Source of the DNA: Xanthomonas sp. DAR 80977
GTDB taxonomy: Bacteria; Pseudomonadota; Gammaproteobacteria; Xanthomonadales; Xanthomonadaceae
Assembly (NCBI RefSeq): GCF_041240605.1
Contig: NZ_CP162487.1
Location: 2,673,001-2,737,000, forward strand
Reading direction: 5' to 3'
DNA length: 64,000 nucleotides
Shown here: positions 9,736 through 18,080 of the stretch, piece by piece
Position numbering within the stretch: the first letter of the stretch is position 1
Layout: each line of letters starts with the position of its first letter
Program-made: the position numbers and the translations under genes
The notes under the pieces: generated by a model
The model's input: only the letters and a program-made list of their open reading frames with translations
What the model was told of the DNA's origin: nothing
The model's database searches: none

Positions 9736-10695
9736 ATGAAAGTGAGTTCACTGTTCTCGACATCGGATCATCATCCGGTCGTCGTCACGCCAGAAGCGGA
9801 TGCCAGCCTCGATGCACTGCACGGCTACTTGGCGAGCGAGAATTCCAGGGTAGAGGAGCTGCTGTTGCGGCACGGCGGGATTCTCTTCCGGGGATTCGAG
9901 CTGAATGGTGCGCAGGATTTCCACAATTGCGCGGAACGCCTGGGTGGCAAGCCGTTCGGCTACGTCGGCGGCGATTCGCCACGCAATCGCGTAGTGGCCG
10001 ATGTCTTCACCTCGACGGAGTACCCGGCGACCGAAGTGATATCGATGCACAACGAGATGTCCTACCTGCCGAGCTGGCCGACGCGGCTGTTCTTCTACAG
10101 CCTCGTTCCCGCCACATCGGGCGGGCAGACCTCGCTCGCCAGCAGTCGCGACATCCTGCGTGCGCTGCCCCAGGAAATAGCCAGCAAGTTTCGGGAAAAG
10201 AAGATCAACTACATCCGCAACTTCCAGCCCAGCATTCCGTTCGGGAAGAGCTGGCAGGCGACCTACCAGACCGAAGATCGTGCCCAGGTGGAAAAGATCG
10301 CCGCCGAGCAAGGCTCTGTCTGCACATGGTCGGCCAATGGCATGCTGCGCGTCTCCACCCGCTGCGAGGCGTTCACCACGCATCCGCGCACGGGCGAGGA
10401 AGTCTGGTTCAACCAGGCCGAGCAATGGCATTCGTCGGCATTGAACCCAGCCATCCGCGGCATGTTCGAGCAGATGGTAGGGAAGGGCAACCTGCCGCAC
10501 GAATGCGAGTACGGCGACGGCGAAGCGATGGAGGAGGAGGTGCTTGCGGAAGTGCGCCGGATCCTCAACCACAACAAATTGCTGTTCGATTGGCAGCGGA
10601 ACGACCTGCTGATGATCGACAACGTCCTGATGATGCATGGCCGCGAGTCGTTCAAGGGCGAGCGCAAGACGCTCGCCTATCTTTCTTCGACCTGA
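9736..10695 (+). CDS. SyrP-like Fe(II)/2-oxoglutarate dioxygenase (amino acid beta-hydroxylase)
   Basis: 319 residues, TauD/clavaminate synthase-like fold. The iron triad reads H105-N-E107 (HxE, as in clavaminate synthase and SyrP relatives) and H301, followed by R303 in MHGR for 2-oxoglutarate binding. Relatives beta-hydroxylate an amino acid, often Asp, on an NRPS carrier protein; the substrate here cannot be read. An in-frame ATG exists at 9721, but GGAG at 9723-9726 lies about 9 bp before the ATG at 9736, so I use the latter. Its position between the thioesterase and the oxygenase supports a tailoring role in the same pathway. Confidence 0.85.
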   Translation: MKVSSLFSTSDHHPVVVTPEADASLDALHGYLASENSRVEELLLRHGGILFRGFELNGAQDFHNCAERLGGKPFGYVGGDSPRNRVVADVFTSTEYPATEVISMHNEMSYLPSWPTRLFFYSLVPATSGGQTSLASSRDILRALPQEIASKFREKKINYIRNFQPSIPFGKSWQATYQTEDRAQVEKIAAEQGSVCTWSANGMLRVSTRCEAFTTHPRTGEEVWFNQAEQWHSSALNPAIRGMFEQMVGKGNLPHECEYGDGEAMEEEVLAEVRRILNHNKLLFDWQRNDLLMIDNVLMMHGRESFKGERKTLAYLSST

Positions 10696-10789
10696 GCAGA
10701 TCGTGCGGACCGGGGTGGCTGGCGGCGCCAGCTGCACGTCCATCGACTCCTTCGCATCTCCAGAAGCAAACACCTTATAAGGACATTCA

Positions 10790-12379
10790 ATGCATCCGAA
10801 CGATGCCGTTTTTCTGAAATCCGGGACGAAGATCGAGCCGCTCGTCTGCGGCTGGTATGCATGGCCATATCTGATCGCCCCGGTGCAACTGGCGATGAAC
10901 CTCAAGTTCCGGCTCTTGCCACTGATGCAGTCTTTCGTGACGAATCCGGCGGCGCACCTGGCGGCGAGCAGCGACCCGAAGATGTACGGGGGCCCTTTCG
11001 TCAGCCTTGCGCTGGAGGATGTGCCTGCCGTCGAACAGCTGATAGCGGAAACCCAGGATCGATACGCCCCGGTGTTGACCTTTGCCGAGGACCTGAAGAA
11101 TTTCAGCGCCACGCTTCAGGCCGAGGCCAACGGGTTTTCCCTGAATGGCTTCTATTCCAAGCTCCCACAATCGTTGCGCGGCCTGGTCGAGTGCCTGTAC
11201 GACACGAACGACCATCCGAGCATCCGGCTTTTCGAAGACCTCGTCTACGATGAAGGCATGAGCGGGAAGCAGGAAATTTTCCTGCAGCTGACCGGCGAAC
11301 AGGAGCGGCATTTCTTCATGAGCACGCCGCGCCTGGACAGCAAGGATTCCTTCCGTTTCGACATGCAGTTCTCCGACAAGAGGATGGACGCGCTCGCGGG
11401 CATGCGCACGAAGGCCAGGCCCTTCCAGGAGATTGCGGATCTGTTCGGGGTGGCCGCCGATGCCGCCCCGGCGTTCGCCGAATTCTTCACCACGACGCCG
11501 CCGGTGACGAACGGGGTCAATGGCTATGCGGGCGCCGGGATCCGCATGCGCTACTTCGGCCATGCCTGCGTGCTGTTCCAGACCGAACAGACATCGATCC
11601 TGTTCGATCCGATGGTGGCATTCGAGACCAAGGGCGATGGACGATTCACCTACAACGATCTCCCCGACTTCATCGACTATGTGGTCCTGACCCACTCCCA
11701 TCAGGATCACTTCTGCGCAGAGATGCTGATCCAGCTCCGGCATCGGATCGGCAAGGTGATCGTGCCGGCGAACAACAGCGGCAACGTCGCCGATCCGTCG
11801 ATGAAGTTGATGCTGCAGTCCCTGGGGTTCGACGACGTGGAAGTGCTGGACGCATTCGAGCGCGTCGAGGTTCCCGAAGGGGAGATTCTCAGCCTGCCGT
11901 TCACCGGAGAGCATGCCGACCTGAGCATCTACAGCAAGCATGCCATCGCACTGACGCTGAAGGGGCGCAAGCTCATGTTCCTGATCGACTCCGATGGCGT
12001 CGACGGCATGCTCTACCAACGGATGATGCGCAGGGTAGGGAAGATCGACGCGCTGTTCCTTGGCATGGAGTGCCATGGCGCGCCGCTTGCCTGGCTGTAC
12101 GAGCCGCTGCTCGGAAAGCCGGTCAGCCGCAAGAACAACGAATCCAGGCGCCTCTCCGGCGCCAATTGCGAACGTGCGTGGAACGTACTGAGCGAGGTGA
12201 AGCCGCCAAGGGTATTCATCTATGCGATGGGGCAGGAGCCATGGCTGCAGTACATGATGGGCCTGAAATACGAGCCGGACAGCATTCAGCTGGTCGAATC
12301 GGACATGTTCCTGGACAAGTGCAAGCAGGCAGGCATTCCCGGCGAACGTCTTTTTTGCAGCCGAGAACTTGAGTTCTGA
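10790..12379 (+). CDS. CmlA-like metallo-beta-lactamase-fold protein (candidate diiron beta-hydroxylase)
   Basis: 529 residues. An N-terminal half without obvious motifs precedes a C-terminal metallo-beta-lactamase fold with H302-S-H304-x-D306-H307, a later His in TGEHAD, Asp in LIDSDG and a GMECHG motif. Length, two-part layout and motif position resemble CmlA, the diiron oxygenase that beta-hydroxylates a PCP-bound amino acid in chloramphenicol synthesis. As I recall, CmlA has Glu at the second motif position where this protein keeps His, so it could instead be a hydrolase. AAGGA sits upstream of the chosen ATG. NRPS context favours a tailoring oxygenase, but this is inference. Confidence 0.65.
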   Translation: MHPNDAVFLKSGTKIEPLVCGWYAWPYLIAPVQLAMNLKFRLLPLMQSFVTNPAAHLAASSDPKMYGGPFVSLALEDVPAVEQLIAETQDRYAPVLTFAEDLKNFSATLQAEANGFSLNGFYSKLPQSLRGLVECLYDTNDHPSIRLFEDLVYDEGMSGKQEIFLQLTGEQERHFFMSTPRLDSKDSFRFDMQFSDKRMDALAGMRTKARPFQEIADLFGVAADAAPAFAEFFTTTPPVTNGVNGYAGAGIRMRYFGHACVLFQTEQTSILFDPMVAFETKGDGRFTYNDLPDFIDYVVLTHSHQDHFCAEMLIQLRHRIGKVIVPANNSGNVADPSMKLMLQSLGFDDVEVLDAFERVEVPEGEILSLPFTGEHADLSIYSKHAIALTLKGRKLMFLIDSDGVDGMLYQRMMRRVGKIDALFLGMECHGAPLAWLYEPLLGKPVSRKNNESRRLSGANCERAWNVLSEVKPPRVFIYAMGQEPWLQYMMGLKYEPDSIQLVESDMFLDKCKQAGIPGERLFCSRELEF

Positions 12380-12477
12380 GATGGATCGGCTTTCCGCCGA
12401 GAAGAGCTGCTCGCGCAATGCCGGGGCGTTCCATGCAGGCCGCGCGGGATCAATCCAATTGAATCAAGGAGCGTTCA

Positions 12478-13788
12478 ATGTCGGTATGCGCAGTCGTCGA
12501 GCTTGATGGAACCCCAGCCATCCAAGACTCCTTCCAGGTGTTCGCCGAGGTCGAATCGGGCGTCAGAAGCTATTGCAGGCGATTCCCCGCGGTTTTCTCC
12601 ACGGCAAGGAATGCCGTTCTGCAGGACGAGAACGGGCGCAAGTACATCGACTTCCTCGCCGCGGCCGGCTCGCTCAACTACGGGCACAACAATCCCGTCG
12701 TGCGCGACAGATTGATCGAATACCTGACGAACGACGGCGTCATCCAGGCGCTCGACCTGCACACGCTTGCGAAGCGTGACTTCTTGCAGGAGTTCAAACG
12801 CGTCGTCCTGTCGCCGAGAGGCTACGACTACCGGTTGCAGTTCACCGGGCCGACCGGGACCAATGCGGTCGAGGCGGCGCTGAAGCTCGCACGCAAGGTA
12901 ACCGGGCGGCGCAACGTCGTCGCCTTCACCAACGCATTCCATGGCATGACCCTGGCCTCGCTCGCCGCATCGGCGAGAGCGTCCAAGCGCGCGGCGGCTG
13001 GCGTTTCGCTGCACGACGTCGTGCGCATGCCTTACGACGGCTTCCTGGGCAAGGACATCGACTCGCTGGACGTCGTCGAGGCGCTGCTTCTGCGCAGCGG
13101 GTCCGGCATCGACCTTCCAGCAGCGTTCATCGTCGAGACGGTGCAGGCAGAGGGTGGCATCAATGTCGCATCCTCCGCATGGCTCGCACGCCTGGCCGAG
13201 CTGGCCAAGAAGCACGACATCGTGCTGATCGTGGATGACATCCAGGCGGGTTGCGGCCGCACTGGCGCGTTTTTCAGTTTCGAGCGGGCCGGAATCTATC
13301 CCGACATCGTCTGCCTGTCGAAATCCATCTCCGGCTATGGCCTGCCGATGTCCCTGGTTCTGATGAAACCCGGCCTGGATCGCTGGGAGCCAGGCGAACA
13401 CAACGGAACCTTCCGCGGCAACAATCTTGCGTTCGTTGCCGCCACGGCGGTGCTGGAATACTGGGAGGACCACAGGTTCTGCAATGCGATCGAATACAGA
13501 TCGCGGCTGATGGCCGAGGCGCTGCAGTCCATGCAAGCCTCCGCTCCCGAGCACATCTCCGAAGTGCGCGGGATCGGCATGTTGCAGGGCCTGGTCTTCC
13601 AGGACAGACGTATCGCCGACAGCGTCTCCCAGGCAGCGTTCGAAAAGGGGCTGATCGTCGAGCTATGCGGACCGGACGAAAATGTCGTCAAGCTCATCCC
13701 TCCCTTGACGATCGAGGAAGACGTCCTGCTGGACGGGCTGGAGCGCCTTTCCGCCGCGGTCGACGCGCAGTTCGGCAACCGCGCTTAG
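12478..13788 (+). CDS. Diaminobutyrate-2-oxoglutarate aminotransferase (EctB-type, class III)
   Basis: 436 residues, typical for EctB/Dat enzymes that make L-2,4-diaminobutyrate from aspartate semialdehyde and glutamate. Visible features are the QFTGPTGTNAVEAALKLARK cofactor region, NAFHGMT, the VDDIQAGCGRTG aspartate motif and the PLP lysine K282 in CLSKSISGYG. The ectA and ectC genes of ectoine synthesis are absent next to it. As the last gene of the NRPS group it most likely supplies Dab as a building block, probably used by modules upstream of the window. An AAGGAG site precedes the ATG. Confidence 0.9.
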   Translation: MSVCAVVELDGTPAIQDSFQVFAEVESGVRSYCRRFPAVFSTARNAVLQDENGRKYIDFLAAAGSLNYGHNNPVVRDRLIEYLTNDGVIQALDLHTLAKRDFLQEFKRVVLSPRGYDYRLQFTGPTGTNAVEAALKLARKVTGRRNVVAFTNAFHGMTLASLAASARASKRAAAGVSLHDVVRMPYDGFLGKDIDSLDVVEALLLRSGSGIDLPAAFIVETVQAEGGINVASSAWLARLAELAKKHDIVLIVDDIQAGCGRTGAFFSFERAGIYPDIVCLSKSISGYGLPMSLVLMKPGLDRWEPGEHNGTFRGNNLAFVAATAVLEYWEDHRFCNAIEYRSRLMAEALQSMQASAPEHISEVRGIGMLQGLVFQDRRIADSVSQAAFEKGLIVELCGPDENVVKLIPPLTIEEDVLLDGLERLSAAVDAQFGNRA

Positions 13789-13955
13789 CCACGTCGGCGC
13801 AGGACCAGTTGCCGTGGGTCATCGGATTCAAGACAGGAAGCATTCCGCGAGAAAAGGGTAGAGGCCGACAGGAATGCCGCACCTCGACTTCGCCGCCATT
13901 GGTAGATACCATTCAGGAATCACTCAAATACCAATTCGTGGCATGGAGTCGTTCG

Positions 13956-15905
13956 ATGCGGAAATCCCGACCGTTCTGCGCTGACGCCGTCCTGGCCAAG
14001 GCGGTACTCGCGCTCGCGCTGCTTGCCGGAAGCCCGGCGATCGCCGCTACCGCGCCCGCCATCTTTCCCGCCCCGGCGTCGGTGCGCATGACCGGAGCGG
14101 ATTTCGCGCTAGGTGCCTCGGTGGTGCTGGTGCGGCCGGAAGGCACCGACCCAGCGGCCGAGACGCTGGTGCGCGATGCCTTGACGAAAGCCGGCGTCGA
14201 ACAGATCCGCGTCGCGACGGCCGTGCCCAGGCAACTGGATGCCGTGTATGTGGTGCTCGGCAGCGGCGACGCCGCGCCGGTGCGCAAGGCGCTGGCACGC
14301 ACCGGCGCCGCCTTGCCGGAGCGCAAGGAAGGCTATGCGCTGGGCAGCGTCGCCAGCGGCAAGGGGGCGCTGATCGTCCTCGCCGGCAAGGACAGCGACG
14401 GCCTGTACCACGCGGCGCAGACGTTCCGGCAGATCGTCGCGCGCGGACGCGTGGCGTCCGTGGCGGTCGCCGACTATCCGGCGATGCCGGTCCGCGGCAC
14501 CATCGAGGGTTTCTACGGCAAGCCGTGGAGCATGGCCGAGCGCGCGGCGCATATCGCGTTCCTGGCGCGCTTCAAGGCCAACACCTACATCTACAGCCCG
14601 AAGGACGACGTGTACGCGCGCGACCGCTGGCGCGATCCGTATCCGGCCGACACGCTCGACGCGCTGGGCAAGGTGGTCGCGGTCGCCAACCGCGAGCACG
14701 TCAATTTCGTCTATGCGATCTCGCCCGGCCCCTCGGTCTGCTACAGCGACCCGGCCGACCTGGACGCCATCCGGCGCAAGTTCGCGGCGCTGCGCGGACG
14801 CGGCGTGCGCAGCTTCTACGTCGCGTTCGACGACATCGAATACACCAAATGGAACTGCAAGGGCGACGAGGCGGCGTTCGGTGCCGCGGGCGAAAGCGCC
14901 GCCGCGGCCGCGCAGGCGAAGCTGCTCAATGCGGTGCAGGCGGATATCGCCGCGGCGGGCCACGGGTCGCTGATCATGGTGCCGACCGAGTATTTCAACG
15001 TCACCGAATCGCCGTACAAGGCGGCGCTGCGGCAGGCGCTGGATCCGCGCGTCGTGGTGCAGTGGACGGGTACCGACGTGGTGCCGTCCTCGATCTCGGT
15101 CCTGGATGCGAAGAGCGCGACCAAGGCGTTCGGCCGCAAGACGCTGCTGTGGGACAACTACCCGGTCAACGACTTCGCCGAGACGACCGGGCGCTTGCTG
15201 ATGGCGCCCTACGATCGCCGCCAGGCCGGGCTGGCGGAGGAACTGAGCGGGATCGTCGCCAATCCGATGAACCAGGAAGTCGCCAGCAGGCCGGCGGTGG
15301 CGGGATTGCTGGCGTTCGCCTGGAACGACCGTGGCTACGATGCGCAGCGGACCTGGCGCGCCGCCGCACGCGATCTTGCCGGGGATGATCCTGTCGTGAC
15401 CCAGGCCTTGCTGACCTTCTTCGACACGCAGCACCTGGCGCCGACGTTCGGCCATCTTCCCTGGCAGCCGCAGGCGCCCCGACTCAAGTCGCTGATCGAC
15501 GATGTGCGTGACGCGGTCGCCGCCGGCGACCCAGCGGCCAGCAAGACCGCACTCGATGCGCTGGGCAAGGCGGCCGATGCGCTTGCCGCGGCGCCGGAGC
15601 GGATCCGCGCCGGTGCCGCCACCCAGGGCTTCGTGGCCGAAGCCGGGCCGTGGCTGGACGCGACGCAACTGTGGGGGCGTTCCTTGCGTCTCAGCGTCGA
15701 TGGCGTGACGGCGGCGCTGGCCAGCGAGCAGGCGGCGCTGCGCGATTTCGAAGAGGCCAAGCGGCTCGCCGCCAAGGCCAGCGCGATCCAGTCGATTCCC
15801 GGCGCGACCCGCTTTGCGGGTCCGGTCAAGGTCGCGGACGGCGTCCTCGATACGTTCGTGGCCGATGCGCCTGCGCTCGTGTATCTGCCACGCGTGCGGA
15901 AATGA
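13956..15905 (+). CDS. Secreted GH84 beta-N-acetylglucosaminidase
   Basis: 649 residues with an N-terminal signal peptide (basic start, then a hydrophobic stretch ending in AIAA). A GH20b-like N-terminal domain leads into the GH84 barrel: RGTIEGFYGKPW, then SPKDD and the catalytic aspartate pair D292-D293 in FDDIE, with LLWDNYPVND and AFAWND further on. The family removes beta-linked GlcNAc from glycans or glycoproteins. The C-terminal third is probably helical. GGAG sits before the ATG at 13956. It is separated from the aminotransferase by 167 bp and has its own signal peptide, so it is probably not part of the peptide pathway. Confidence 0.93.
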   Translation: MRKSRPFCADAVLAKAVLALALLAGSPAIAATAPAIFPAPASVRMTGADFALGASVVLVRPEGTDPAAETLVRDALTKAGVEQIRVATAVPRQLDAVYVVLGSGDAAPVRKALARTGAALPERKEGYALGSVASGKGALIVLAGKDSDGLYHAAQTFRQIVARGRVASVAVADYPAMPVRGTIEGFYGKPWSMAERAAHIAFLARFKANTYIYSPKDDVYARDRWRDPYPADTLDALGKVVAVANREHVNFVYAISPGPSVCYSDPADLDAIRRKFAALRGRGVRSFYVAFDDIEYTKWNCKGDEAAFGAAGESAAAAAQAKLLNAVQADIAAAGHGSLIMVPTEYFNVTESPYKAALRQALDPRVVVQWTGTDVVPSSISVLDAKSATKAFGRKTLLWDNYPVNDFAETTGRLLMAPYDRRQAGLAEELSGIVANPMNQEVASRPAVAGLLAFAWNDRGYDAQRTWRAAARDLAGDDPVVTQALLTFFDTQHLAPTFGHLPWQPQAPRLKSLIDDVRDAVAAGDPAASKTALDALGKAADALAAAPERIRAGAATQGFVAEAGPWLDATQLWGRSLRLSVDGVTAALASEQAALRDFEEAKRLAAKASAIQSIPGATRFAGPVKVADGVLDTFVADAPALVYLPRVRK

Positions 15906-15924
15906 GCACGTAGGTTGGAACGAA

Positions 15925-15955
15925 CCGCGCGGCAGCTTCGGCGCTCGCCGCGCGG
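15925..15955 (+). terminator. Candidate terminator hairpin after the GH84 gene
   Basis: A perfect 9-bp inverted repeat, CCGCGCGGC / GCCGCGCGG, with a 13-nt loop, starts 20 bp after the stop codon. There is no T-run, so intrinsic termination is uncertain. Confidence 0.35.
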
Positions 15956-16127
15956 CGGCAACGCAGGGGAGGGCAGCTTGCACCGCTTTCGGACCCGCCC
16001 ATGACCGGTGAAGCGGAGGGCGCGCGATGCCGGCGTCCGGAGACGGCTCGGCGCTGGCGCAGTAGCGGTAGACTGGCGCCTGGCCGGCCAGATCGGCCCA
16101 ACGCAGGTTTCCAACCGGACAGATGCA

Positions 16128-16334
16128 TTGACTGCCAAACGTCATGTAGGCCCCACCGGCACTACCCGCTCACAGTGGCTGGCGATCGAGCGAGCCGCGG
16201 CAGAGGAACTGCAGCGCCGCACCAGCGAGGCGCATGCGGCGATCCTCGAGTTGCTCCGGCGCCATGCCAAGGAGTTCAGCCCGAAGCAGATCGCGGGGCT
16301 GCAACGGCGATTGCGCAAAGGCGCCGAACGGTAG
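16128..16334 (+). CDS. Small hypothetical protein
   Basis: About 68 residues from a TTG at 16128. The frame is open further upstream to a GTG at 16008, but that leader is Arg-rich and does not look coding. The protein is mostly helical and charged (AIERAAAEELQRRTSEAHAA, then LLRRHAKEFSPKQIAGLQRR). I recognise no family. No clear ribosome binding site is present, so start and reality are both uncertain. Confidence 0.35.
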   Translation: MTAKRHVGPTGTTRSQWLAIERAAAEELQRRTSEAHAAILELLRRHAKEFSPKQIAGLQRRLRKGAER

Positions 16335-16475
16335 GATCGGGTGCGCGACCTGACAGGCGCGGAACAATCGCGTCATGGATGGATCATCGAGTTACAGCGA
16401 TGCATCGCCTGTCCGCACCGTCGTGCCCGCCGCTCCAGGTCCGGCGCCGGGCGCGGCATGGATCTGCAACGTGCC

Positions 16476-16727
16476 TCAGCCGGTGTCCCGCTGTACCCGC
16501 GCGCGATACTCGCGCACGTTGTCGCCGCGGATGCGCCGCTCCTGGGTGCCGGTCACCGTATCGACCTTGCGATCCGAGCCGGTCACCGGCTTGGCCTCGA
16601 CGCTGGTCTCCCGTTCGAAGGCGTGCGACTTGTCGGTGTTGCGGTAATACCGGTACAGGGTCCAGTACAGCGCGGTCGCGCCCACCGGGCCGGCCAGCAG
16701 CAACCAGAGTCCAGCGTCGTCGCTCAT
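16476..16727 (-). CDS. Small single-pass membrane protein
   Basis: 83 residues. One hydrophobic segment (LWLLLAGPVGATALYWTLY) near the N-terminus is followed by a basic, polar tail. Its ATG overlaps the stop of the zinc-ribbon gene as ATGA, so translation is probably coupled and it is the last gene of that operon. No known family is recognised; a membrane partner of the zinc-ribbon or SPFH proteins is an inference from position. Confidence 0.75.
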   Translation of the reverse strand: MSDDAGLWLLLAGPVGATALYWTLYRYYRNTDKSHAFERETSVEAKPVTGSDRKVDTVTGTQERRIRGDNVREYRARVQRDTG

Positions 16728-18061
16728 GAGGTGGCCACCACGATCCAGAGGGCGAGGGCTTCGAGGACGGTGCCGGCGGCGAGCGCGGCCAGCAGCAGTT
16801 TCCACTGCTGTACCGGCACGCTGCCCATGGTCTCGCCGGTGCGGCCGTTCACCGCGATGTAGTGCAGCATGCCGCCGTTGCGGCCGGGCTGGTGGTACGA
16901 GTACAGCCACACCGGCAGGTACATCGACACCCAGCGCGTGCCATGGACCTCCAGCCGCTCCTGCTCCCAGCGCACGCCGCGGTCGTAGCGGTCCACGGAG
17001 TCTTCGACCTGGGCGCGGGCGATCGACAGCAACTGGTCCTCCAGCCGCGGTCGCAGGTGCTCGACGTCGCGGTTGCGCTTTTCCGAGGTGAAGCCGGCCA
17101 GGTACGACGCGTTCCACTGCACCGCGTTCTTGGTGTCGAACGGCAGGATCGTGTTGATGATGTTGTTGGTATTGGCCTGCGTATCCAGGTTGCCGCGCTC
17201 GGAGGACGATTCCAGCGGCAGGTCGTCCACGGTGAAGTCCACGTGCCGTTCCACCTGGTACACGTCGGCGTCGTAGTAGGTCTTCTTGTTCTTGTCGGTG
17301 CCGCGCGTGTATTCGCGGGTCTTGATCTCGCCCTTGCCGGCCACGCTGGCGCTGACGTTGCCGTCGACGATCATGTAGGGCAGGTAGACCCCGGCCACGT
17401 TCTCGGGCGTGAACTGCTCCTTGAAGGCCTTCAGCGCGAACAGGCGGCGCTTGTCCACGAACTGGCGGATGCGCGCGACCGCATCCTCCTTCCTGATGTG
17501 GAACGGCAGCACCGCGTCGGGCACCGCGCCGTTGGCCACCTGCTCGTTGACGCCGAATACATGGCGGCACCAGTGGCAGCGGGCGGTCATCGTGCTCTCG
17601 GTGTTGATCGTGACCTCGGCGCCGCAGCCGCTGCACTTGAAGCTCATCAGGCTGGCGGCGTCCGCGGCGATGTCGCGCGCGCCCGAAGCGATCACCGTGC
17701 CACGCAGCTCGCCGATGCCCTGGCCGAACCCGAACACCTCCTCGACCCGCGTGCCGTGCCATTCGTTGCGACAGTACTGGCAGACCAGCAGGTCGGTACC
17801 GAGCTTGGGGCGGATGTCGGTGGCGCCGCATTTCGGGCAGCGGTTGAGGCCGTCCTTCAACTCGTCGGCGGCGGTGTCGATGGCGAGCGGGTCGCGGGCC
17901 TGCAACTCGTCGCGGATCGGCGCGGGCAGGGTGGCGGGGTCGAGCGGAAAACTGCCCGGCAAGGGCGGCACATCCCGGGGCGATCCCGGGCCGGCGACGG
18001 GCGCCGCCGGCAACGGCGGCGGCACCGGCGGCAAGGGCGGCGGGGTTCTGGAGTCGGACAT
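16724..18061 (-). CDS. Zinc-ribbon protein (TFIIB-type zinc finger) with C-terminal membrane segment
   Basis: 445 residues. A Pro-rich N-terminus is followed by two cysteine modules, CPKCG...CQYC and CSGCG...CHWC, each a plausible zinc ribbon. The middle has no recognisable enzyme motif, and a hydrophobic stretch (LLLAALAAGTVLEALALWIV) lies at the C-terminus, so the protein is probably membrane-anchored with a cytoplasmic zinc-binding part. It sits 19 bp downstream of the SPFH gene on the same strand and overlaps the small membrane protein by 4 bp, forming a three-gene operon. The function is unknown. Confidence 0.8.
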   Translation of the reverse strand: MSDSRTPPPLPPVPPPLPAAPVAGPGSPRDVPPLPGSFPLDPATLPAPIRDELQARDPLAIDTAADELKDGLNRCPKCGATDIRPKLGTDLLVCQYCRNEWHGTRVEEVFGFGQGIGELRGTVIASGARDIAADAASLMSFKCSGCGAEVTINTESTMTARCHWCRHVFGVNEQVANGAVPDAVLPFHIRKEDAVARIRQFVDKRRLFALKAFKEQFTPENVAGVYLPYMIVDGNVSASVAGKGEIKTREYTRGTDKNKKTYYDADVYQVERHVDFTVDDLPLESSSERGNLDTQANTNNIINTILPFDTKNAVQWNASYLAGFTSEKRNRDVEHLRPRLEDQLLSIARAQVEDSVDRYDRGVRWEQERLEVHGTRWVSMYLPVWLYSYHQPGRNGGMLHYIAVNGRTGETMGSVPVQQWKLLLAALAAGTVLEALALWIVVATS

Positions 18062-18080
18062 GATCGCGGCGCCCGACGTC

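Noticed and set aside
13251..13955. Extending the GH84 gene upstream to 13251 in the same open frame
   Set aside because: That part overlaps the aminotransferase in another frame. The signal peptide begins at the ATG at 13956.
14109..16145. A 678-codon minus-strand frame opposite the GH84 gene
   Set aside because: The + strand carries a signal peptide and the catalytic DD of GH84. The antisense frame has biased composition and no motif.
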